Shown here in pieces: positions 57,624-64,000 of a DNA stretch of 64,000 nt. How positions within the stretch are numbered: the first letter of the stretch is position 1; each line of letters begins with the position of its first letter. The stretch comes from Pseudomonas bananamidigenes. GTDB lineage: Bacteria > Pseudomonadota > Gammaproteobacteria > Pseudomonadales > Pseudomonadaceae. The DNA lies in NCBI RefSeq assembly GCF_001679645.1, contig NZ_LRUN01000037.1, positions 1-64,000 on the forward strand, given 5' to 3'. The notes below the pieces were generated by a model that was not told where the DNA came from, ran no database searches, and saw nothing but the letters and a program-made list of their open reading frames with translations. Both the position numbers and the translations under genes were made by a program.

Positions 57624-58358
57624 ATGGCTCGACGCGGGTTGGCGATACTGTTGTTTATCCTGTTTGGTGCTGTTGCCCAGGCACAGGATGCACCGCCGTC
57701 GGTCATTCACCTGGCCAGCGAAGAGTGGGAAGACTACACCGCCGCCGACGGTCATGGTCTGGGCTGGGACGTATTGCGCAAGGTGTTCGAACCCGCCGGC
57801 GTGACCCTGGATATCCGCACCGTGCCTTACACCCGTTCGGTGGGGCTGGTGCAGTTGAAGGAAGTCGATGCCCTGGTCGGTTCCTATCGGGGCGAGGCGG
57901 ATCAGGTGCTGTACCCGAAATGGAATTTCGATTCCGATCACATCTACGCGCTGGGGCTGGCCAGCAATCCGGCCCCGACCGAAGCCACGCTCGGCAAATA
58001 CCGGTTGGCCTGGGTGCGCGGTTATCGGTATGAAACCTACCTGCCGAACATCAAGCGTTACAACCAGATCCAGCGCCGCACCGGAATCCTGTCGATGCTC
58101 AGGCAGGGACGGGCGGATTACTACATCGACGCATTGACGGAAATCGAGGCGGTGCTGAGAAATACCGCCGATGCTTCGCAATTTCGCTATACGCACCTCG
58201 CGGAGTTACCCCTGTACCTCGGGTTTGCCGATACCCCGCAGGCTCGCGCACTGATGTCGATCTACGACCAGCGCATGGAGCATCTGGTGAAAAGCGGCGA
58301 GTTGAAGCCGATCTTCGAACACTGGAAGCAACCGTATCCGTTCGACCGAGGGCAATGA
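57624..58358 (+). CDS. Orphan periplasmic amino-acid-type binding protein (SBP_bac_3 family)
   Basis: Exported substrate-binding-protein-like polypeptide, 244 residues. Signal peptide cleaved near AVAQAQD. Bilobed family features include VPYTRSVGLVQLKEVDALVG and a C-terminal GELKPIFEHWKQPYPF. No permease or ATPase gene is adjacent, so its role may be sensing or service to a distant system. Position between pgpA and ribA is as in other pseudomonads. Confidence 0.8.
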   Translation: MARRGLAILLFILFGAVAQAQDAPPSVIHLASEEWEDYTAADGHGLGWDVLRKVFEPAGVTLDIRTVPYTRSVGLVQLKEVDALVGSYRGEADQVLYPKWNFDSDHIYALGLASNPAPTEATLGKYRLAWVRGYRYETYLPNIKRYNQIQRRTGILSMLRQGRADYYIDALTEIEAVLRNTADASQFRYTHLAELPLYLGFADTPQARALMSIYDQRMEHLVKSGELKPIFEHWKQPYPFDRGQ

Positions 58359-58429
58359 CGGCAGACCTGTCATCAAACTTTTTGATCGTTATGGCCGATA
58401 ATTCAGCCTAAGCGTCTGCAGGAACCTGC

Positions 58430-58438
58430 TGTTACAAT
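58430..58438 (+). promoter_or_regulatory. Extended -10 promoter candidate for ribA
   Basis: TGTTACAAT matches the extended -10 form (TGNTANAAT) about 43 bp before the ribA start. No convincing -35 is visible. The leader is too short for an FMN riboswitch. Confidence 0.5.
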
Positions 58439-58481
58439 GCCGCCCAGCGAATCTCGGACTTTTTAGATCAGGAGCACACCG

Positions 58482-59099
58482 GTGCCTGTCGTTTTTGTCG
58501 CCGCTTCCAAGCTGCCAACGCCTTTTGCGCAATTCACCATGCACGGTTTTCTCGATGAAGCCACCGGCCGCGAACACGTCGTGCTGAGCCTGGGTGAGAT
58601 TGCCGACGGTGCCCCGGTACTCGGCCGGTTGCACTCCGAATGCCTGACCGGCGACGCCTTGTTCAGCCAGCGTTGCGACTGCGGCTCGCAACTGGAGGCC
58701 GCGCTCAAGGCGATTGCCCGTGAAGGTCGTGGCGTGTTGCTGTACCTGCGCCAGGAAGGTCGTGGCATCGGCCTGCTGAACAAGATCCGTGCCTACGAAT
58801 TGCAGGATGGCGGCGCCGATACCGTTGAAGCCAACGAGCGTCTGGGTTTTGCCGCCGACCAGCGTGACTATGCCATGTGCCTGCCGATGCTGGAGCATCT
58901 GGGCGTGAAATCCCTGCGTCTGATGACCAACAACCCGCGCAAGGTCAAAGCCCTGACCGACATGAACATCGTCGTCGCCGAGCGCGTGCCGCTGCACACC
59001 GGCCACAACCCGCACAACAAACTCTACCTGGCGACCAAGGCCAGCAAGCTCGATCACATGATGGGCAACGAACATCAGGGCGAGGTAGACCGGGCGTGA
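58482..59099 (+). CDS. ribA: GTP cyclohydrolase II
   Basis: First step of the GTP branch of riboflavin synthesis. 205 residues from GTG 58482 with AGGAG upstream. Zinc ligands Cys54, Cys65 and Cys67 (SECLTGD, RCDCG) and the catalytic [11 protein letters not shown] are intact, in contrast to the degenerate domain of ribBA. Stop overlaps the next gene's GTG (GTGA). Confidence 0.97.
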   Translation: MPVVFVAASKLPTPFAQFTMHGFLDEATGREHVVLSLGEIADGAPVLGRLHSECLTGDALFSQRCDCGSQLEAALKAIAREGRGVLLYLRQEGRGIGLLNKIRAYELQDGGADTVEANERLGFAADQRDYAMCLPMLEHLGVKSLRLMTNNPRKVKALTDMNIVVAERVPLHTGHNPHNKLYLATKASKLDHMMGNEHQGEVDRA

Positions 59100-59515
59100 C
59101 CCGCGGTCAGGTGCGCCGCCGCCTGTCGGTCGCCTGGTGGAAATACCTGGCGCTGGCACTGGTGCCGCTGTTCGTGCTCAACGCCGTGTTCGGCGAGAGC
59201 GAAGCGATCATGCCGGTGCTGGCGATGCCGTTGTTCATCGCCGGCGTGGCCTCGATGTTTGTCAGCCTGAAGTTTTTCGGTCGTTACAAGCACGCGCTGA
59301 TCGCCACGCAAAAGGCCCTCGATACCCCTGAAGAGCCTGCCGCCTGGATCGCCCTGGCGGCGCGGCGACGCACGGCGTTCCTGGCGGCGGGATTGCCGGC
59401 GTGGATCGGCGCGCTGGCGGTGTTCGTCGGCCTGGAAGCGGTGCCGCTGATGCTGTTGGCGTTGTCCACGGCGGTGCTGTTCTACCTCTACCGTATCCCG
59501 CGTCAGCTCGGTTGA
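59096..59515 (+). CDS. Small inner-membrane protein of unknown function
   Basis: 139 residues from GTG 59096, chosen for its 4-bp overlap with ribA. About four hydrophobic segments ([40 protein letters not shown], then two near the C-terminus). Family not recognised. Its stop overlaps the btuF ATG (TGATG), so ribA, this gene and btuF are translationally coupled. Confidence 0.7.
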   Translation: MTRGQVRRRLSVAWWKYLALALVPLFVLNAVFGESEAIMPVLAMPLFIAGVASMFVSLKFFGRYKHALIATQKALDTPEEPAAWIALAARRRTAFLAAGLPAWIGALAVFVGLEAVPLMLLALSTAVLFYLYRIPRQLG

Positions 59516-60315
59516 TGCGTCGTCTGTGGCTGGCGGTTCTGCTGCTGGCCGTCAGCAGCGAAACCCTGGCCGCTCTGCGGGTGGTCAGTCTCGCGCCATC
59601 GTTGTCTGAAATCGTCGTTGAACTGGATTCGGCCGATCTGCTGGTGGGTGCTCTGGATGCCGGTGACCGGCCATCCGCGATCAAGGACGTGCCTTCGGTG
59701 GGCCGTTATGGTCAGCTCGACCTGGAGCGGCTGCTCAGCCTCAAACCTGACTTGTTGCTGTTGTGGCCCGGCAGTGTCGGCCCGGCTCAGCGCGATCAGC
59801 TCAAGCATCTGAATATCCCGACCTTTGTTGCCGAACCCCACGATTTCGAGCAATTGACCCTGCAGATCGAAGCCATCGCTGCGCAACTCGGTCGTCCTGA
59901 GCGTGGCGTCGAGCTGGCGACCGGATTGCGGCACAGGCTCGTAGAGCTGCGCCAGCGCTACCGACGGGAAACACCGCTGCGGGTGTTCTATCAAGTCTGG
60001 GACAAGCCGCTGTACACCGTCGGCGGCGGGCAGATCATCAGTGATGCGCTTGAAGTGTGCGGCGCACGCAACGTGTTCGCCGACATGACGCTGCCGGCGC
60101 CGCAGGTGAGCATCGAGGCCGTTTTACAGCGTGATCCCGAAGTGATTCTGGCCGGCGATCAGCTGCAACTGGAAGCGTGGAATGCCTGGCCGCAGCTGGC
60201 GGCGGTCAAGCACCGGCAGTTGCTGCTGGTCACCGACAAGGGGCTGGAGCGTCCGAGCGGGCAAATGGTCGAGGCGACTGCCAGGCTCTGCCAACTGATA
60301 GCGCCAGACCGCTGA
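59515..60315 (+). CDS. btuF: Vitamin B12 ABC transporter binding protein BtuF-like
   Basis: Periplasmic cobalamin-binding protein, 266 residues from ATG 59515 ([19 protein letters not shown] signal peptide). Typical opening RVVSLAPSLSEIVVELDSAD, then PDLLLLWPGS and the C-terminal GLERPSGQMVEATARLCQLI. The convergent btuB behind it supports a B12 role. btuC and btuD are not in this window. Confidence 0.85.
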   Translation: MRRLWLAVLLLAVSSETLAALRVVSLAPSLSEIVVELDSADLLVGALDAGDRPSAIKDVPSVGRYGQLDLERLLSLKPDLLLLWPGSVGPAQRDQLKHLNIPTFVAEPHDFEQLTLQIEAIAAQLGRPERGVELATGLRHRLVELRQRYRRETPLRVFYQVWDKPLYTVGGGQIISDALEVCGARNVFADMTLPAPQVSIEAVLQRDPEVILAGDQLQLEAWNAWPQLAAVKHRQLLLVTDKGLERPSGQMVEATARLCQLIAPDR

Positions 60316-60330
60316 GACCGCAGCGCCTGC

Positions 60331-60403
60331 ATTCGCGAGCAAGCTCGCTCCCACAGGGATCACGCTGAACCTGTGGGAGCGAGCTTGCTCCGGGCGGCGA
60401 TCC
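60331..60403. repeat. REPIN (GTGGGAGCGAGC type)
   Basis: Arms at 60331-60355 (ATTCGCGAGCAAGCTCGCTC onward) and 60372-60403 (TGTGGGAGCGAGCTTGCTCC onward), inverted, with a 16-bp spacer. Lies between convergent btuF and btuB. The second arm diverges after the core. Confidence 0.88.
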
Positions 60404-60439
60404 GACGATGAGGCCCGTCAAAGCGGCGAAAGTTCTGGG

Positions 60440-62323
60440 TCAGAGCTGCGGTGTCCAGGTCACACCGAACATGAACGCCCGGCCTTCCTCGCGATAGCCA
60501 TACTGACCGCCATCATGGCTGTACAGCGTCCGGCTGTAACCCTTGTCCAGCAGGTTATCCACCTTGAAGTCCAGCTTGATCTCGCGGTTCAGCGCCCAAC
60601 TGCTGCGCAGCCCGAGCAACGCATACCCTCCCAATGGCTGCTGGTTGCTCAGGTCGTCATAACTGCTGCTGACGGCCTGCCAGCTGGCGCCGAGGCCGAG
60701 GCGGTCGAATTGTCGATCCAGATCCCAGCTCAAGGTGCGACGGGCGCGCCGCGCCAGGGTGTGGCCGGTGTCGCGGTCGCGGGGATCGATGATTGCCACG
60801 CCGAGGTTGCTCTGCCAGCCGAGCAGCTCCTGTTTCAGCGCCGCTTCGAAGCCGTTGATCCGCGCCGAGGCAACGTTCTGCGGGCGTGAGTTGCTGCCGA
60901 AGATGATCGCGTCTTGCAGATCGGTCCGATACAGCGATGCTTCCAGGCGGCTGCTGTCGCTCAGCTGGCTGCGCCATTGCAGCTCGTAGCTTTTCGAGGT
61001 TTCCGGTTTCAGGTTCGGGTTGCTGAAGTCCGGGTAGTACAGGTCGTTGAAGGTCGGTGCGCGAAAGCCTTCGCTGTAGCTGAGCAACAGGTCGTTGTCC
61101 GGGTTGACCGGCAACGTCAGCGTGCCGCTCCAGCTGTTCTGGCCGCCGAACTGCTGGTTGTCGTCACGGCGCAGGCCCAGTTCGGTGGAAAAACTGTCGG
61201 CCTGGAAGCGATGCTGGATGAATGCGGCACGGTTCCAGCGGCTGTCCTCGTCGAACGCAGTGCTGCTGTTGACCCGGTCCTCGTACCAGTCACCGCCAAG
61301 GATCAGGCTGTTGCGCGCATCCAGAGTCAGGTCGTTCTGCCAGGTCAGCGAGTCGCGATACGTGTTGAATACCGTGCGTTCGTCGCTGAGCTTGTCGAGG
61401 GATTTGTCGCGGTTTTCGCTGTGGCCGAGTTCCAGACGGGTTTTCCAGCGTTCGTTGATCCGCGCGTCGATGTAGCTGCTGAAACTGCTGACGGCGAATT
61501 CGCTGTAAGGCTGTTGCTGGACGGAGTCGAAGGTGGCCGGGTCAAAGCGTCCGAACGGATTGTCGAATTCGCTTTTGCCACGGTTATCCAGCAGGTTGGC
61601 GCCGACTTCGATGTCATCGGTCAGCGCATGGCTGAGGCTCAGGCTGATGGATTTGTTGCGGTAGGCATCGTGATCGCTGTCGCTGGGATAGGACTGGTGG
61701 GTGCGGTCGATGCCGGCAGTTTCATCGAGGCTGGCGCCGAGGTTGAAGCGGGTTTTGTCGTCACCGCCGGACAGGCCGACACTGCGTTCCCAGGTTTGGT
61801 TGCTGCCGAAACCGACATGCATCCGCGGCTGCAAGCCTTGTTCGCCGCCGCGCCGGGTGAAGATCTGAATCACCCCGCCAATCGCATCGCTGCCATAGAT
61901 CACCGAGCGCGAACCGCGCAGCACTTCGACGCGTTCGATTTGCTCGATGTTCAGGTGTTGCAGGTTGCTGTCGCCGGAGGTGGCGTTGCCGATGCGCTGG
62001 CCGTCGACCAGCACCAGGCTCTGCGCCGACTGCGTGCCGCGAATATAGATCCCCGGCAGACTTCCGCGCCCGCCGGTTTGTGCCACTTGTACGCCGGGCA
62101 CCCGTTGCAGCAGATCGGTGACGCTGCGCGGTTGCAGACGTTCGATGTCTTCGCGGGTGAATACGGTGTTGGCGGCGCTGCTGTCGTTGCGCGCTTCCAC
62201 CTGGCGGTTGGCGCTGATCAGCAGGTCCGGCAACTTCAGGGCCTGATCACGTTCGAAAGTGTCGGCGAGGGCACTGGTGGTGGGCAGCAGGAGAAGGGGC
62301 AGGGCGAGACGCGAGAGGTTCAT
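60440..62323 (-). CDS. btuB: TonB-dependent vitamin B12 receptor
   Basis: Outer-membrane 22-strand receptor with plug domain, 627 residues from ATG 62323 (MNLSRLALPLLLLPTTSALA signal peptide). Predicted TonB box around LPDLLISAN. The plug domain includes NTVFTREDIERLQPRSVTDL, RVPGVQVAQTGGRGSLPGI and EVLRGSRSVIYGSDAIGGVI. The C-terminus WTPQL ends near an aromatic as in BtuB. Convergent with btuF. No cobalamin riboswitch is evident in the 164-bp upstream gap, which a REPIN mostly fills. Confidence 0.9.
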   Translation of the reverse strand: MNLSRLALPLLLLPTTSALADTFERDQALKLPDLLISANRQVEARNDSSAANTVFTREDIERLQPRSVTDLLQRVPGVQVAQTGGRGSLPGIYIRGTQSAQSLVLVDGQRIGNATSGDSNLQHLNIEQIERVEVLRGSRSVIYGSDAIGGVIQIFTRRGGEQGLQPRMHVGFGSNQTWERSVGLSGGDDKTRFNLGASLDETAGIDRTHQSYPSDSDHDAYRNKSISLSLSHALTDDIEVGANLLDNRGKSEFDNPFGRFDPATFDSVQQQPYSEFAVSSFSSYIDARINERWKTRLELGHSENRDKSLDKLSDERTVFNTYRDSLTWQNDLTLDARNSLILGGDWYEDRVNSSTAFDEDSRWNRAAFIQHRFQADSFSTELGLRRDDNQQFGGQNSWSGTLTLPVNPDNDLLLSYSEGFRAPTFNDLYYPDFSNPNLKPETSKSYELQWRSQLSDSSRLEASLYRTDLQDAIIFGSNSRPQNVASARINGFEAALKQELLGWQSNLGVAIIDPRDRDTGHTLARRARRTLSWDLDRQFDRLGLGASWQAVSSSYDDLSNQQPLGGYALLGLRSSWALNREIKLDFKVDNLLDKGYSRTLYSHDGGQYGYREEGRAFMFGVTWTPQL

Positions 62324-62375
62324 CGGAATCCGTTGGTACATAAAGCGAATTGAATTTTGAAAGCTGCACAAACCA

Positions 62376-62466
62376 CTGTGGGAGCGAGCTTGCTCGCGAA
62401 TGCGGTGTGTCAGTCAAGAATGAGTCGACTGACTGTCCGTCTTCGCGAGCAAGCTCGCTCCCACAG
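62376..62466. repeat. REPIN between dxs and btuB
   Basis: Arms at 62376-62405 (CTGTGGGAGCGAGCTTGCTC onward) and 62441-62466 (CTTCGCGAGCAAGCTCGCTC onward), inverted, separated by about 35 bp. Lies 21 bp after the dxs stop and just upstream of the btuB start region. Confidence 0.9.
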
Positions 62467-62487
62467 GGTTATTCACAGGTCTGGCGA

Positions 62488-64000
62488 TTAGCGGTCAAGC
62501 AGCCCCAGACGCTCACGCACCGCCGCTTCGATCCCGGCCTCGTCCAGGCCGCACTCGGCCAGCATCTGCGCCGGTTTGGCATGCTCGACGTAGATGTCCG
62601 GCAAGCCCAGATGCAGCACCGACTTGAGGATATTTTCGCGGGCGAGGAATTCGCTGACCGCACCGCCGGCGCCGCCCATGATCGCGTTCTCTTCGACGGT
62701 CACCAGCAGGTCATGGCTGTTGGCGATTTCACGCACCAGCGCTTCGTCCATCGGTTTGACGAAGCGCATGTCGACCACGGTGGCGTCCAGGGTTTCGGCG
62801 ACGTTCAACGCTTCGGTCAGTTGCACGCCGAACACCAGCAGGGCGACTTTGCTGCCTTGACGACGAATCACGCCCTTGCCGATCTCGATCGGCTCGAGGT
62901 TCTTCTCGATGGTCGCGTTCGGGCCGGTGCCGCGTGGGTAACGCACCGCCGCCGGGCCGTTGTACAGGTGGCCGGTGGTGAGCATCTTGCGCAGTTCGTT
63001 TTCATCGCTCGGGGTCATGATCACCATGCCCGGGATGCAACGCAGGTAGGACAGATCGAAACTGCCGGCGTGGGTCGGACCGTCCTCGCCCACCAGACCG
63101 GCGCGGTCGATGGCGAACAGCACGTCGAGGTTCTGTACCGCGACGTCATGCACCAGCTGGTCGTAACCGCGCTGCAGGAACGTCGAGTAGATCGCCACCA
63201 CCGGTTTGGCGCCTTCGCAGGCCATGCCGGCCGCGAGGGTCACGGCGTGCTGTTCGGCAATCGCCACGTCGAAATAGCGCAGCGGGAAGCGTTCGCTGAA
63301 CGCCACCAGATCCGAGCCTTCTTTCATCGCCGGGGTGATGCCCACCAGGCGCGGGTCGGCAGCGGCCATGTCGCACAGCCATTCACCGAACACACCGGAG
63401 TACTTCGGTCCGCCGGCCTTTTTCGGCGCGGCGGCCGGGGCGTCCAGCGGTTCGAGTTTGGTGATGGCGTGGTAACCGATCGGGTCGACTTCCGCCGGGG
63501 CGAAGCCCTTGCCTTTCTTGGTCACGACGTGCAGGAACTGCGGCCCCTTGAGATCGCGCATGTTGCGCAGGGTGGCGATCAGGGTCGGCAGGTCGTGGCC
63601 GTCGATCGGGCCGATGTAGTTCCAGCCCAGCTCTTCGAACAGAGTGCCGGGCACCAGCATGCCTTTGGCATATTCTTCGGTGCGGCGAGCGATTTCCCAG
63701 GCACCGGGCAGGCGCGACAACACTTTCTTGCTGCCTTCGCGCATGCTGGCGTAGGTGCGGCTGGAAAGGATCTTCGCCAGATAGTTCGACAGACCACCGA
63801 CGTTGCGCGAGATCGACATGTCGTTGTCGTTGAGGATCACCAACATGTTGGCGTCGACTTCCGGCGCGTGGTTCAGCGCTTCGAAGGCCATGCCGGCGGT
63901 CAGTGCGCCGTCGCCGATCACCGCAATGGCCTTGCGATCACTGTTCTGCAGGCGGGCGGCAATGGCCATGCCCAGCGCGGCACTGATCGAAGTGCTGGAA
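62488..64000 (-). CDS. dxs: 1-deoxy-D-xylulose-5-phosphate synthase, C-terminal part (partial)
   Basis: TPP-dependent enzyme of the MEP isoprenoid pathway. About 503 codons are present; the N-terminus lies beyond the window's right end, where the frame continues open through [15 protein letters not shown]. Diagnostic parts: [20 protein letters not shown] (metal/TPP-binding GDG), the catalytic-glutamate region [36 protein letters not shown], and the C-terminal LGLLDR. Links to the thiL product (TPP) nearby. Stop followed by a REPIN. Confidence 0.97.
   Translation of the reverse strand, partial: SSTSISAALGMAIAARLQNSDRKAIAVIGDGALTAGMAFEALNHAPEVDANMLVILNDNDMSISRNVGGLSNYLAKILSSRTYASMREGSKKVLSRLPGAWEIARRTEEYAKGMLVPGTLFEELGWNYIGPIDGHDLPTLIATLRNMRDLKGPQFLHVVTKKGKGFAPAEVDPIGYHAITKLEPLDAPAAAPKKAGGPKYSGVFGEWLCDMAAADPRLVGITPAMKEGSDLVAFSERFPLRYFDVAIAEQHAVTLAAGMACEGAKPVVAIYSTFLQRGYDQLVHDVAVQNLDVLFAIDRAGLVGEDGPTHAGSFDLSYLRCIPGMVIMTPSDENELRKMLTTGHLYNGPAAVRYPRGTGPNATIEKNLEPIEIGKGVIRRQGSKVALLVFGVQLTEALNVAETLDATVVDMRFVKPMDEALVREIANSHDLLVTVEENAIMGGAGGAVSEFLARENILKSVLHLGLPDIYVEHAKPAQMLAECGLDEAGIEAAVRERLGLLDR

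Noticed and set aside
58359..58481. FMN riboswitch before ribA
   Set aside because: The leader is only about 40 bp from the extended -10, and no FMN-aptamer-like conserved segments are visible.

Overview
The window is chromosomal DNA of a Pseudomonas, most likely of the P. fluorescens lineage. This rests on pseudomonad protein sequences throughout, on gene order matching P. aeruginosa blocks (rplQ-katA-ferritin-uvrA-MFS-ssb; nrdR-rib-nusB-thiL-pgpA-ribA-dxs; oprG next to a zinc-uptake operon), and on REP/REPIN palindromes of the GTGGGAGCGAGC type. I see no rRNA, tRNA, prophage, transposase or CRISPR array. Nearly all of it is core genome.

Layout. 1-13.95 kb: the last codons of tuf, then the S10, spc and alpha ribosomal protein clusters (rpsJ to rplQ) with secY and rpoA, closed by a terminator. 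14.1-21.3 kb: katA, a ferritin gene, uvrA (minus strand, broken by a one-base frameshift), a YajR-like MFS gene and ssb. 21.3-25.8 kb: a minus-strand operon equivalent to E. coli yjfIJKLMC (DUF2170, PspA-like, DUF2491, DUF350, DUF1190, ATP-grasp ligase). Two identical 12-bp palindromes flank its candidate promoter and a terminator lies inside it. 25.9-35 kb: isochorismatase-like hydrolase with a divergent GlxA-type regulator, a DUF3182/hydrolase pair, a tightly overlapping DUF72-ybhP-clsB-ybhN operon and an MFS gene. 35-42 kb: a 220-bp inverted-repeat element, a large MscS-type channel and the helicase gene lhr. 42-48.2 kb: two sugar-nucleotide-type NAD(P) enzymes, oprG (ompW family) behind an ANR/FNR-like box, and a four-gene zinc-related operon behind a Zur-like palindrome. 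48.3-51.5 kb: small hypotheticals, a thioredoxin-TPR protein, a methyltransferase and a lipoprotein. 51.6-60.3 kb: nrdR, ribD, ribE, ribBA, ribH, nusB, thiL, pgpA, an orphan binding protein, ribA, a membrane protein and btuF. 60.4-64 kb: btuB and the 3' part of dxs, both minus strand and separated by a REPIN.

How the genes work together. The first 14 kb builds ribosomes, the Sec channel and RNA polymerase. The katA/ferritin/uvrA/ssb block combines peroxide, iron and DNA-damage functions. The rib genes form a complete riboflavin pathway in which RibBA appears to have lost its GTP cyclohydrolase half, so the separate RibA must supply that step. BtuF and BtuB belong to vitamin B12 uptake. The yjf-type operon is the least understood multi-gene system here: a membrane-stress (PspA) module linked to an amide-forming ligase of unknown product.

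Limits: all calls come from reading the sequence and recalling protein families. No database searches or folding programs were run.
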